From contig NZ_QFKX01000006.1 in assembly GCF_003130585.1 (NCBI RefSeq), positions 62,001 to 126,000 on the forward strand: 64,000 nucleotides of DNA. Direction: 5' to 3'. Source of the stretch: Brachybacterium endophyticum (GTDB lineage Bacteria; Actinomycetota; Actinomycetes; Actinomycetales; Dermabacteraceae). Below the pieces are notes generated by a model. That model was not told the DNA's origin and made no database searches. It saw only the letters and a list, made by a program, of their open reading frames with translations. Shown piece by piece: positions 42,242-51,312 of the stretch. The position numbers and the translations under genes are program-made. Each line of letters opens with the position of its first letter. The stretch's first letter is position 1.

Positions 42242-42270
42242 CCGGCCGGCCCGGGTGATGCGGCCGGCCC
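42242..42270 (+). terminator. GC-rich hairpin after the ftsEX-M23 operon
   Basis: Two GGCCGGCC blocks separated by 10 bases can pair, 12 bases after the M23 stop. No U-tract. Confidence 0.35.
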
Positions 42271-42444
42271 GCGGGGTCGTCCGAGTCCGTCATGGGGGAG
42301 CGGAACCCCACCGGCCGCGCGCGGCTGTGCCGCGAGCGAAAAGACATCGCGACCCGCGAGAGGCGGCCGATAGACTGGGGCGCCGCACCTGCGGGTGCAC
42401 GACCAAGAGTGAACCAGACCGGACGAGACGTGAGGAGGGGCGCC

Positions 42445-42951
42445 ATGGCCGCCACCAAGCCGGCGAAGAAGAAACAGCAGCAGGGCGACGGCCCGAAGAA
42501 GACCCTCATCGCCTCGAACAAGAAGGCCCGGCACGATTACCACATCGACGACACGTTCGAGGCAGGCATCGTCCTGACGGGCACCGAGGTGAAGTCGCTG
42601 CGGGACCGCGGAGCCTCCCTGATCGACGGCTTCTGCTACATCGAGGGCGGCCAGATGTGGATGGAGGGAGTGCACATCGCGCCCTACGTCAAGGGCACCT
42701 GGACGAACCACGCCGCCCGTCGCAAGCGCAAGCTGCTGCTGCACCGCGCGGAGATCGACAAGCTCGCCGGGAAGATCCGCGAGAAGGGCTTCACGATCGT
42801 GCCGCTGGAGATGTACTTCCTGGGGTCGCACGCGAAGGTCGTCATCGCCCTGGCGCGCGGCAAGAAGGACTGGGACAAGCGCCAGGCCCTGCGCGAGAAG
42901 CAGGATCTGCGCGAGGCCCAGAAGGCCATGCGCCGCCGCGAACTGGTCTGA
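42445..42951 (+). CDS. smpB: SsrA-binding protein SmpB
   Basis: A 168-residue protein that delivers tmRNA to stalled ribosomes. The motif NKKARHDYHIDDTFEAGIVL and TGTEVKSLRDRGASLIDGFC matches SmpB; KKDWDKRQALREKQDLREAQ is its C-terminal basic tail. The first 20 residues are a Lys-rich extension. ATG 42445 has GAGGAGGGG upstream. A TAGACT element at 42371 probably belongs to its promoter. ssrA lies 0.8 kb downstream. Confidence 0.97.
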   Translation: MAATKPAKKKQQQGDGPKKTLIASNKKARHDYHIDDTFEAGIVLTGTEVKSLRDRGASLIDGFCYIEGGQMWMEGVHIAPYVKGTWTNHAARRKRKLLLHRAEIDKLAGKIREKGFTIVPLEMYFLGSHAKVVIALARGKKDWDKRQALREKQDLREAQKAMRRRELV

Positions 42952-43011
42952 TCGACCGGGCTCGGTCACCCTCGCCCGGCGGTCTCTTCCCTCACGCCAA
43001 GATCCCCCTGG

Positions 43012-43581
43012 TCAGCCCGCCATCTCCCGCTCGAGGCGTCCCACCGACTCGCGGCTGGAGAGCACCTGGCCCTCGGGCGCTCCGAGTCGCTCCCTGATCG
43101 CCAGGGCACGCCGCGCGTCCTCCAGGGCCGAGGTCCGCAGGCGCTCGGCCAGGCGGGGTCTGTCGGCCGCCGCGGCGACCACCGCGTTCTCGAAGCGGCT
43201 CGCCGCCCGCTGCTGCAGGACCGAGGCCAGGGCGAGGATCGAGCTGGCAGAGGTCGGGTCGTCCGACAGTCCGGTCTCCTCGGCGGCCAGCGCGAACTCC
43301 TCGTCGGCTTCCTCGAAGCGTCCCTGCCACTGCAGGACCTGGGCCAGACGAGTGCGGCGGACCGCCCGCGACACCGGGTGCAGGGAGGGGTCGGCGAGCA
43401 GCCTGCGACCCAGATCCTCGGCCTCCTCGAGGCGATCCAGCACCCGCAGGTGGGCGACCGTGCGAGGGTCCTCCGGGTTCGCCGCGCACCAGCGGGCCAG
43501 GGCCTCGGGGCGGTCGACGCTCTCCCGCAGGGTGGCCGGGTCGGTCGTGAAGGTCATCCCCTCGAACTCGTAGCTCGTCAC
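43012..43581 (-). CDS. TPR-like protein, unknown function
   Basis: A 189-residue helical protein (start GTG 43581, MTSYEFEGMTFTTDPATLRE). Repeated helix pairs such as LARWCAANPEDPRTVAHLRV and RLAQVLQWQGRFEEADEEFA suggest tetratricopeptide-like repeats. It lies on the minus strand between smpB and ssrA. No catalytic motif. Confidence 0.7.
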   Translation of the reverse strand: MTSYEFEGMTFTTDPATLRESVDRPEALARWCAANPEDPRTVAHLRVLDRLEEAEDLGRRLLADPSLHPVSRAVRRTRLAQVLQWQGRFEEADEEFALAAEETGLSDDPTSASSILALASVLQQRAASRFENAVVAAAADRPRLAERLRTSALEDARRALAIRERLGAPEGQVLSSRESVGRLEREMAG

Positions 43582-43643
43582 CGGCCCACCGTACGACCGG
43601 GCCCCGGTGCTGCGCCGTTCACCGTGGGCTGAGCGATAAGCGC

Positions 43644-43672
43644 TGGCCACCCGATGGACACCCGCGTAGACT
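43644..43672 (+). promoter_or_regulatory. ssrA promoter
   Basis: TGGCCA (43644 to 43649) and TAGACT (43667 to 43672) are 17 bases apart on the plus strand, about 100 bases before the mature tmRNA 5' end, leaving a leader that would be removed by processing. Confidence 0.5.
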
Positions 43673-43772
43673 GGTCGCAGATCGCGGGGAAGCCCGCGTG
43701 AGTGGATTGATTCGTGAATAGCAGCCACAGTGCTTCGGCGACCTCGTCGCCGACTTCACGCGACCCACGCTC

Positions 43773-44140
43773 GGGGACGATCGGTTTCGACGGTAGTTGT
43801 CCAGCGAGGGGAAGCGGGCCGAGGATCCCAGGTCATCTCGTCAACGCTCCTGGGAAACCAATAAGTGCCGAACCTAAGCGCACTGACTTCGCTCTCGCTG
43901 CCTGATCAGCGATAGCAGTCTGGAACCCCGGGCGTGCTCCTGACCCGGATCGTTCCATCATCAAAGGAGCCACTGCTGCCGGCCCTCGTCATCGGGGTCG
44001 GGTGAACACCTCAGAGTGACTGAGTCCGTCGACGACGTGTCCGTGGGATCGTCGGGACTGAGAAAACGCCAACACGGACTGCGCCCGGAGAAGCCCTCGC
44101 TTCGCACTATCGGACGCGGGTTCGATTCCCGCCGTCTCCA
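43773..44140 (+). ncRNA. ssrA: Transfer-messenger RNA
   Basis: A 368-nt RNA. The 5' end GGGGACGATCGGTTTCGACGG and 3' end GCGGGTTCGATTCCCGCCGTCTCCA form the tRNA-like acceptor (GGGGAC with GTCTCC) and T arm. The resume codon is GCC at 43867, and the tag reads AEPKRTDFALAA then TGA (43867 to 43905), with the typical ALAA degron. The last genomic bases are ACCC, so the CCA end is at least partly added later. Pairs with SmpB in rescue of stalled ribosomes. Confidence 0.95.
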
Positions 44141-44147
44141 CCCTTGG

Positions 44148-44191
44148 AAGGCCCCCTCACCTGCACGGACACGTGCGGGGGAGGGGGCCTT
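44148..44191 (+). terminator. Terminator of ssrA
   Basis: AAGGCCCCCTC (44148 to 44158) and GAGGGGGCCTT (44181 to 44191) are a perfect 11-base inverted repeat immediately after the tmRNA. Confidence 0.75.
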
Positions 44192-44248
44192 CGTCATGTC
44201 CGGAGCACCTCAGCGCCACCGGGTTGGGTGCCGAGGATCAGAGCGGGA

Positions 44249-46297
44249 TCACAGGTACCGCAGGCCGAACCCGCTGCTCCAGCGTCCGCCCTCGGAGTCC
44301 ACGTACACGTACGGGCGCCCGTCCATGTGCTGCTCCTTGGCGAAGCCCGGGACGTCGTTGGGCGAGGCGCAGATCCCGTTCTCGTCGACCGCGATCGCCT
44401 CGGCCGAGATCGGGAAGGTCAGGGGCAGTCGCCCGGTCGGCGCGAACTCTCCGAGCACCGCGTCGAGGACGGTCTCCGGTCGCGTGTCGAAACCGATCAG
44501 GAACGCGTCGGCAAGGGGCTCGAGGGTTCCCGGCAGCCACGACATCACCGCATTGAGGCCGACCACCAGCGTCTCCACGTTCTGCCGGATCTCGCGGATC
44601 TTGTCGAGGGCAACGTGCGAGTGCTCGTCGATCGTCAGATCCAGGAGCCCCGTGGAGCGGAAGTAGTCTCCGGTCGAGGGGTTCGGCAGGAGGATCGCGA
44701 CGTCGGCGTCGTGGAAGTCGGTGGTGAAGGAGGCCGCGGGATGGTCGGCGCGGATGCTCGCGCGCAGCGCGTCGAGCCTCGCGACGGTCAGGTCCTTCTC
44801 GAACAGCTCGACGTAGACCCGCTTACCCTGCAGCGCTTGCGGGGTCAGGGGCAGCACGGGCGAGCCCGCGCGCACAGGGTTCTTCACCAGGACCACCGAG
44901 CGACGATGCGCCTCGAGAGCCGCGGCGCGGGCGCGGGCGTTGTCCACGACCTCGTCGGCGTGCGCGGGATCCACGTACGGGTTCTCGAACAGTCCCAGGG
45001 TGAAGAGCTCCACGAGCAGGCCATGAGCGGCCTCGTCGAGGCGGGCGGGCGAGAACAGGCCCTTCGTGAAGGCCTCACGGATCGAGTGCACGTCGTTGGT
45101 GTCGGCGATGATGTCGGTCCCCGCGGCGATCGCGGCACCGGCGCGCTCGGGCACGGAGAGCCCCTCGACGCCCCAGGCCATCTTGTTCAGGATCCCGGAA
45201 TCGGAGTTGATGTAGCCGGTGTGGCCCATCGAGCGCAGCAGGGCGAGGATCTCGTGGTTGAACGCGAAGCCCACCGGCTCGAACTCGGTGAGCCGGCCCT
45301 GCGGGGCCGCGGACTTCTCCTTCGAGGGGATCGCGTAATAGGGCATGACGCTCGAGGTGCCGGCGTCGATCGCCGCCTGGAAGGGCGGCAGGTGGTAGGT
45401 CTCGAGCGACCCCGGGGTCGGGTAGACGTTGAACTTGCCCTCGGCGTAGTGGGGGTCGAAGCCGTTCTCCCGGGCGCCGCCGCCGGGGAAGTGCTTGGTG
45501 GTCAGCGCCACGCCGTCCGCGCACAGGCCGCGCTCGCCCTGGAAGCCGCGGATCACCGCGTCGATCGCCGCGGCGTTGAACTCGGGGTCCTCGCCGAAGG
45601 TGCCGTTGCTGCGGAACCAGCGCGGGTCGGTCACCGTGTCGGCCATGTACATGTAGCCCTTGCGCAGCCCCGAGGCCACCCACTCCTCGCGGGAGAGCTC
45701 GGCGAAGCGGCGGACCAGGTCCGCGTCGCCGCCGGCGGCGAGACCCAGGGTGCCCGGCCACTGCGCGAAGTCCTTGTCCTCGGGCGTGGCGCCCATCCTG
45801 AACCCGCCGGTCTCGTTCTTCGAGTTCGCGGCGACGATGACGGGGATGCCCCAACGCGTGCTCTCGGCGACCTCCTGCATGGCGTTGATCCAGGTCGCGA
45901 TGCGTGAGCCGGTGGGTGTCTCGCGCATGATGAAGTGCCGCATGTGCATCTCGGTGATCTGCTGCGTGGTGCCCTCGTAGGGGTCGCCCGCCGTGTTGTG
46001 CGGGTCCAGCTTGATCGCGTGGTACTGCTCGTCGAGAGCGCCATCATGACTGGTGAGCTCCGGATCGTGCTGGGAGATGCCCATCGAGCGGGAGTTGATG
46101 ACCATCAGGCCGATCTTCTCCTCCGGGCTCATCCGTGACACGAGGTCGGCGGCGCGCTCGGCGGGGGAGAGGCGCCAGTCCTCGAAGGCGGAGAGCTCCC
46201 CGTCGCCGTCGAGGTCGCGGAACCGCAGACCGTCGACCTCGAGGATGGGCTTCACGCGCGAGCTCAGAGGGGCCTGGTGATGAGAGGTGTCGGGCAC
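44249..46297 (-). CDS. Glycoside hydrolase family 3 (beta-glucosidase or beta-xylosidase type)
   Basis: A 682-residue GH3 enzyme. The segment TKHFPGGGARENGFDPHYAE is the family K-H-F-x-G motif; YINSDSGILNKMAW probably holds the nucleophile Asp. Residues about 25 to 42 (DLDGDGELSAFEDWRL) resemble an EF-hand calcium loop. No signal peptide, so it is probably cytoplasmic. GTG 46297 is chosen (AAGGAG 7 bases upstream); the open frame before it has no phage- or host-like content. Substrate not determinable from sequence. Confidence 0.9.
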   Translation of the reverse strand: MPDTSHHQAPLSSRVKPILEVDGLRFRDLDGDGELSAFEDWRLSPAERAADLVSRMSPEEKIGLMVINSRSMGISQHDPELTSHDGALDEQYHAIKLDPHNTAGDPYEGTTQQITEMHMRHFIMRETPTGSRIATWINAMQEVAESTRWGIPVIVAANSKNETGGFRMGATPEDKDFAQWPGTLGLAAGGDADLVRRFAELSREEWVASGLRKGYMYMADTVTDPRWFRSNGTFGEDPEFNAAAIDAVIRGFQGERGLCADGVALTTKHFPGGGARENGFDPHYAEGKFNVYPTPGSLETYHLPPFQAAIDAGTSSVMPYYAIPSKEKSAAPQGRLTEFEPVGFAFNHEILALLRSMGHTGYINSDSGILNKMAWGVEGLSVPERAGAAIAAGTDIIADTNDVHSIREAFTKGLFSPARLDEAAHGLLVELFTLGLFENPYVDPAHADEVVDNARARAAALEAHRRSVVLVKNPVRAGSPVLPLTPQALQGKRVYVELFEKDLTVARLDALRASIRADHPAASFTTDFHDADVAILLPNPSTGDYFRSTGLLDLTIDEHSHVALDKIREIRQNVETLVVGLNAVMSWLPGTLEPLADAFLIGFDTRPETVLDAVLGEFAPTGRLPLTFPISAEAIAVDENGICASPNDVPGFAKEQHMDGRPYVYVDSEGGRWSSGFGLRYL

Positions 46298-46530
46298 CTG
46301 CACTCCTTCGTGGCGAGACGATGATCCCGGCCGCGAGGCCGGTGACGAGACGGTATCGCCGCAGCCGCGATCCGGGCCTCCTCTTGCCGTGCGTTGCGCC
46401 TCGAGCGGTGCGCGCCGTGAGGCGGTCCCTGCTCCGCTCCCGTTCCCCGTCCCGGCCCCTGACCGGGCGGCGGGCGTGGAGTTCGTCCCGAAGAGCCGTC
46501 GAGCCGGGAGCCCACCTGCGCCGGCTGAGG

Positions 46531-46536
46531 GATACT
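46531..46536 (+). promoter_or_regulatory. -10 element of the SulP gene (leaderless)
   Basis: GATACT ends 7 bases before the ATG at 46544, so the transcript would start at or next to the start codon. Confidence 0.4.
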
Positions 46537-46543
46537 CGCGCTC

Positions 46544-48019
46544 ATGCCCTCCTCCGCTCCTGCAGCGACCCGGCCGCACTCCGTGCTCGCCGCGTTGCGC
46601 GATCCTCGCCTGCTCACGGTCGAGGTGTTGGGCGGTCTGGTCACCGCCTTCGCCCTGATCCCCGAGTCCCTGAGCTTCGCGATCGTCGCCGGTCTCGACC
46701 CGCGCATGGGCCTGTACGCCGCCTTCACGATGGCCTGCGCGACGGCTGTCCTCGGCGGGCGTCCCGCGATGGTCTCCGGCGCGGCGGGATCGATCGCGCT
46801 GGTGATCTTCCCCGTCGCCCGCGACCACGGCGTGGACTACCTGATCGCGACCGTGATCCTGGGCGGCTTGCTGCAGCTGCTGCTGGGCGGCCTCGGCGTC
46901 GCCCGGTTGATGCGGTTCATCCCCCGCTCGGTCATGGTCGGGTTCGTCGACGCCCTCGCCATCCTCATCTTCTCCGCCCAGCTCCCGCAGCTGATCGGCG
47001 TCCCCTGGCTGGTCTACCCGCTGGTCGCGGCCGGCGTCGTCGTCATCGTGCTGTTCCCGCGGTTGACCCGGCGCATCCCCGGCCCACTGGTGACGATCCT
47101 GCTGATCACCCTCGCCGTCGTGAGCCTCGGGGCCGACGTCCCGACCGTCGGGGACCAGGGCGAACTGCCCCACAGCCTCCCCGTGCCGGGCCTCCCGCAC
47201 GTGCCGATCGCCTGGCACACCCTGCAGGTCATCGCCCCCTACGCGATCGCCATGGCCCTGGTCGGACTGATGGAGTCGCTGCTGACGGCCACCCTCGTGG
47301 ACGACCTCACCCGCACCCGCGGTTCCTGCACCCGCGAAGCACTCGGCCAGGGCGCGGCGAACGTGATCACCGGGATCTTCGGAGGCATGGGCGGCTGCGC
47401 GATGATCGGTCAGACCATCGTCAACGTGAAGCAGGCGGGCGCGCGCACACGTCTCTCCGCGTTCCTCGCCGGCGTCTTTCTGATCACCCTCTCGGTCGCC
47501 CTCGGTGACACCGTCGGCCGCATCCCGATGGCCGCCCTGGTCGCCGTGATGCTCGTGGTCGCGGCGACGACCTTCGACTGGCACTCGCTGCGCTCGCTGG
47601 GGGTCATGCCGCGCAGCGAGACCCTCGTGCTGCTGACGACGGTGCTGGCCACCGTGTTCACCCGCAACCTCGCCGTGGGCGTGATCCTCGGGGTCGTGGT
47701 CGCCGCCCTCGCGTTCACCCGCCGCATCGCCCACATGACCCAGGTGGTGCAGGACCCCGATCACCCAGGGCTCTACCGTGTGCGCGGGCAGCTCTTCTTC
47801 GCCTCCAGCAACGACCTCGTCGAGCAGTTCGACTACGCCGGCGGCCCCGAGCACGTCACCGTCGACCTCAGCGGCGCGACCGTGTGGGACGCCTCCACCG
47901 TCGCCGCGCTCGACGGCGTGCGCGAGCAGTACCGTCGCGCCGGACGCACCGTCGAGTTCACCGGCCTGGATCGGATCTCGGAGCACTACGTCGAACGCCT
48001 GGCGGGGCGGCTCGGCTGA
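46544..48019 (+). CDS. SulP-family anion transporter with STAS domain
   Basis: A 491-residue SLC26/SulP permease. The family opening is AFALIPESLSFAIVAGLDPR; helices alternate through residue about 390 (FTRNLAVGVILGVVVAALAF is the last). The C-terminal STAS domain has the HVTVDLSGATVWDASTVAAL strand-helix with the conserved Asp-Ser. It probably imports sulfate or bicarbonate; substrate is inferred at family level. Confidence 0.93.
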   Translation: MPSSAPAATRPHSVLAALRDPRLLTVEVLGGLVTAFALIPESLSFAIVAGLDPRMGLYAAFTMACATAVLGGRPAMVSGAAGSIALVIFPVARDHGVDYLIATVILGGLLQLLLGGLGVARLMRFIPRSVMVGFVDALAILIFSAQLPQLIGVPWLVYPLVAAGVVVIVLFPRLTRRIPGPLVTILLITLAVVSLGADVPTVGDQGELPHSLPVPGLPHVPIAWHTLQVIAPYAIAMALVGLMESLLTATLVDDLTRTRGSCTREALGQGAANVITGIFGGMGGCAMIGQTIVNVKQAGARTRLSAFLAGVFLITLSVALGDTVGRIPMAALVAVMLVVAATTFDWHSLRSLGVMPRSETLVLLTTVLATVFTRNLAVGVILGVVVAALAFTRRIAHMTQVVQDPDHPGLYRVRGQLFFASSNDLVEQFDYAGGPEHVTVDLSGATVWDASTVAALDGVREQYRRAGRTVEFTGLDRISEHYVERLAGRLG

Positions 48020-48270
48020 GTCGACGGGCCGGGACGCGGCACCCGGCCGGCCGGACATCCCGTGCCACGCCCTTCCCGCGCTCTGCCCCTCCGCATGGTG
48101 ACAACCCGCGGCAACGTGCGGGAGTGGCCAGGGGATATGCCCGGCCCGATGGGCAACACCGTGCAATCGGCCACACCCCGATCGGCCGACGGGCGACAGT
48201 CGGCGCTCGGCGGCGTCCAGCCGCCGCGCGACCGTGCCGCGGTGCTGCGGCCCTCCTGAAGGAGACACCG

Positions 48271-49668
48271 ATGTCTCATCTCAACGACACCACCGAGCAC
48301 GCGGGATACGCGTACTACGGCTCCGGGCTGCCGAACCTGGCCCCGCCCAGCTCGGAGGCGCCCAAGCCGCCGAAGCGTGCCCGCGCCGTCGCGGCCCTGG
48401 GGTTCTCCCAGGCCGTCGACAACTCCGAGTCCGGTCTCACCAAGACGTTCTTCCCCCTCATCGCCGCCGCCTTCGGGCTGGGATACACCCAGCTCGGCAT
48501 CTTCAGCGCGATCCCGATGTTCGCCCGCATGATCTTCGGACCCACCTGGGCGATCGCCGCCGACCGCTTCGGCCGCAAGAGGGTCCTGGTGCTGGTCACC
48601 GGCGTCTGGGGCCTGTGGACCGTCGCCTGCGGATTCGCCCCCAACTACACCGTGCTGGTGGTGCTGTTCGCGATCTCGGCCGTCGGCACCGTCGCCTCGG
48701 AGCCCGTGCTCAACGGCATGCTCCCCGACCTGTTCAAGCAGTCCGAGCGGGGCAAGGCCTACGGCATGGTCCGAGGCATCGGCGGCGGCGTCGGCATCAT
48801 CATCGGCCCGGCGATCGGCCTGTTCGGCAACGACCCCGAGGGGTGGCGCTACGCCCTGTGGACGATGGGCGCGATCTCGATCGTCTCGGGCGTGCTGATC
48901 CTGCTGTGGGTGCCCAGGCCCGCCGTGACCTCCGTGAGCGTCACCGATGACCCCGAGTCCGGCACGTTCCGCTTCCGCGACGTCGGACAGCTGTTCCGCA
49001 TCCCCACCATCTGGATGATCGTGATCATGCTGCCGTTCATCACCTCGCTGATCCTGCTGAGCTTCTACACGCAGTTCCTCGTGGACGTGCGCGGCATGAA
49101 GGTCCCCGAGGCGGCCGTGGTGATGGCCGTGTTCTCCCTGGGGTCGATGTTCTCCGCGTTCCTCGGCGGATTCCTGGGCGACCTGGTGACGGCCCGCTTC
49201 GGCCACAAGGGACGCATCATGCTGATGCAGGTCTACCTGGTGTGCTTCGCCGCGACGATCTACGTGGCCACCCAGATCGACTCGACCAACCGGGTCTTCA
49301 TCTACGTCGCGACCTTCGTCATGGGCCTGGTGTTCTCGATCGGCTTCTCGGGGTGCGTGCTGCCCATTGTCTCGACAGTGGTGCCCAAGAAGCTCGGTGC
49401 CAGTGCCTTCGCCTTCCTGTTCTCCTTCGTCCAGGGAGGCATCACCGCGATCCTCTCGATCAACATCGGCGTGATCGCGGACGTCTTCGGTGACCTTCAG
49501 GTCACCTTCCTGTGGTTCTGCGTGGTCCCGTACCTGATCAACGCGGTGATCTGGTGCGGCTTCTACGTCGTCTACCCCCGCGACGCCGCCCGGCAGGCCG
49601 ACCGCGAGCGCGTGGAGGCCGAGGCACTCGCCATCGCCCAGGAGGGCGAGGGGAACACGGGGAACTGA
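48271..49668 (+). CDS. MFS transporter
   Basis: A 465-residue major facilitator. Twelve hydrophobic segments are visible; the loop motif IAADRFGRKRVLVLVTG is the classic MFS D-R-x-G-R-R site. The soluble N-terminal 40 residues are Pro/Ser rich. ATG 48271 has GAAGGAG upstream. A 15-base inverted repeat follows the stop. The preceding open frame is shadow. It most likely carries an organic solute; the substrate is unknown. Confidence 0.9.
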   Translation: MSHLNDTTEHAGYAYYGSGLPNLAPPSSEAPKPPKRARAVAALGFSQAVDNSESGLTKTFFPLIAAAFGLGYTQLGIFSAIPMFARMIFGPTWAIAADRFGRKRVLVLVTGVWGLWTVACGFAPNYTVLVVLFAISAVGTVASEPVLNGMLPDLFKQSERGKAYGMVRGIGGGVGIIIGPAIGLFGNDPEGWRYALWTMGAISIVSGVLILLWVPRPAVTSVSVTDDPESGTFRFRDVGQLFRIPTIWMIVIMLPFITSLILLSFYTQFLVDVRGMKVPEAAVVMAVFSLGSMFSAFLGGFLGDLVTARFGHKGRIMLMQVYLVCFAATIYVATQIDSTNRVFIYVATFVMGLVFSIGFSGCVLPIVSTVVPKKLGASAFAFLFSFVQGGITAILSINIGVIADVFGDLQVTFLWFCVVPYLINAVIWCGFYVVYPRDAARQADRERVEAEALAIAQEGEGNTGN

Positions 49669-49723
49669 GCGCTGCTGCTCCCTCGTCCCCGTCGGCGCCC
49701 CGCCGGTGCTGCCGACCCGCCAC

Positions 49724-49760
49724 CGATGTGCCGTCCCCGGCAGTGGGGGACGGCACATCG
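49724..49760 (+). repeat. 15-base perfect inverted repeat
   Basis: CGATGTGCCGTCCCC (49724 to 49738) and GGGGACGGCACATCG (49746 to 49760) flank a 7-base loop, 56 bases after the MFS gene. It is either a strong terminator without a U-tract or a binding site ahead of the next operon. Confidence 0.6.
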
Positions 49761-49890
49761 CGCGTCGAGGGCAAGACCCGGGAACGAGATGCCACCCGAT
49801 CGCTGCCCTGCGACGGTGAGGAGGTCCCGGCATCGAGGCCGGGACCGGCGCCTCGGGGCACCGCCCGACGATGAGGTACGTGGAAGAGCA

Positions 49891-51312
49891 ATGACGACCG
49901 CCCACACACGAAAGCGCCGTTCCCACGGGACGGACGCACCGCCCCGCTCGCGCGGAGCACGCAGCCTGACCCCGCTTCAGTTCCTGGCCTACGGGGGAGG
50001 GGACGCGGCCAACAACCTCGCCTTCTCTCTCGCCGTCACTTTCCTCCCGCTCTACCTCACGGACGTGGCGCTGATCAGCCCCGCGACCGTCGGGACGATC
50101 TTCCTGGTGATGCGCTTCGTGGACGCCTTCACCGACGTGATCATGGGGTCGGTCATCGACCGCACCAGCACGCGGATCGGGAAGTTCCGCCCCTGGATCC
50201 TCGCCGGCAGCATCCCGCTGATCGCCCTCGCGATCGCGAACTTCGCGATGCCCGCCGGCCTGCACGGCACCGTCTGGGCCGTGGTGTGGGCCGCCGTCGC
50301 CTACTTCCTGATGGGCAGCGTCGCCTACACCGCCGTGAACATCCCCTACGGCTCCCTCGCCGCGGCCATGACCGACAACGGGACGGAGCGCTCGCGCCTG
50401 GCCCTGTTCCGCAGCTTCGGCACCGCGATCATGCAGGTGGCCCTGGCTCTGGCGATCAGCCCGGCGCTGAGCGCCTACGCCGGCGACCCCGACGCCCTGC
50501 AGAGCGCCCTCATCCGCACCCTGATCCCGCTCGGGGTGCTCGCGCTCGCGCTGTACGTGCTGCTGTTCGCCGTCTCCCGCGAGAACGTCCGCCGCAGCGT
50601 GGACCGGGTGAGCCTGCGCAGCAGCCTTCGCACGATCGCCTCCAACCGCGCCCTGCAGATGCTCGGCGCCTCCTCGATCGCCTACCTGCTGGGACTCTTC
50701 GCCGCGAACGGACTGGTCGCCTACTACACGCGCGACGTGCTGGGCAGCGCGGGACTGCTCGCGGTGTTCGTCGCCGCGATCTCCGGCACCGTGCTGGTGG
50801 TCGGCTGGGCGGTCCCGCCGCTGATCCGCCGACTCGGCAAGCCGCGGCTGTTCCGCCTCGCCGCGGGCGTGGGCGTGGTCGGTGCCCTGATCCTGATGCT
50901 GGTCCCGGCCGACATGCTCTGGCTCGCCGTCCTCGGCGCGCTGCTGTTCGGCGCCTCCAGCGGCAGCGTCAATGCCATCATGTGGAACATGGAGGCCGAC
51001 ACCGTCGAGTACGGCGAATGGGCGAGCGGCTACCGCTCCGAGGGCACCACCTACGCGGTCTTCTCCTTCCTGCGCAAGCTCGCCCAGGCCCTCGGCGGCG
51101 CGGTCGGCATCTGGATGATCGGCTGGTTCGGATACCAGGGCGGCGTCCCCGCCCAGTCGGACTCGGCCGTGAACGGCATCCGCCTGGCGATGGGTGCCCT
51201 CCCGGCGGCCGCGATGCTGCTCTCGATCCTGCTGATGCGCTTCTACCCGATGGACGACGCCGCCCATCGGCGCATCCTCGCCGACCTCGACGAGCGGGCC
51301 CGACGGGAATGA
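49891..51312 (+). CDS. GPH-type sugar transporter (MelB-like)
   Basis: A 473-residue carrier. The block AYGGGDAANNLAFSLAVTFL and the loop MGSVIDRTSTRIGKFRPWIL are the glycoside-pentoside-hexuronide family motifs. Twelve helices. ATG 49891 follows GTGGAAGAGCA. It overlaps the next gene (ATGA), so they are an operon. Substrate is probably an oligosaccharide. Confidence 0.9.
   Translation: MTTAHTRKRRSHGTDAPPRSRGARSLTPLQFLAYGGGDAANNLAFSLAVTFLPLYLTDVALISPATVGTIFLVMRFVDAFTDVIMGSVIDRTSTRIGKFRPWILAGSIPLIALAIANFAMPAGLHGTVWAVVWAAVAYFLMGSVAYTAVNIPYGSLAAAMTDNGTERSRLALFRSFGTAIMQVALALAISPALSAYAGDPDALQSALIRTLIPLGVLALALYVLLFAVSRENVRRSVDRVSLRSSLRTIASNRALQMLGASSIAYLLGLFAANGLVAYYTRDVLGSAGLLAVFVAAISGTVLVVGWAVPPLIRRLGKPRLFRLAAGVGVVGALILMLVPADMLWLAVLGALLFGASSGSVNAIMWNMEADTVEYGEWASGYRSEGTTYAVFSFLRKLAQALGGAVGIWMIGWFGYQGGVPAQSDSAVNGIRLAMGALPAAAMLLSILLMRFYPMDDAAHRRILADLDERARRE

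Noticed and set aside
44100..44140. Separate tRNA gene suggested by the GGTTCGATTCC arm
   Set aside because: The arm belongs to the 3' end of tmRNA; no anticodon arm precedes it, and no other tRNA was seen.
46298..48268. Long N-terminal extension of the GH3 frame on the minus strand
   Set aside because: It runs antisense to the SulP gene and has no GH3 content; the GTG at 46297 with AAGGAG is the real start.
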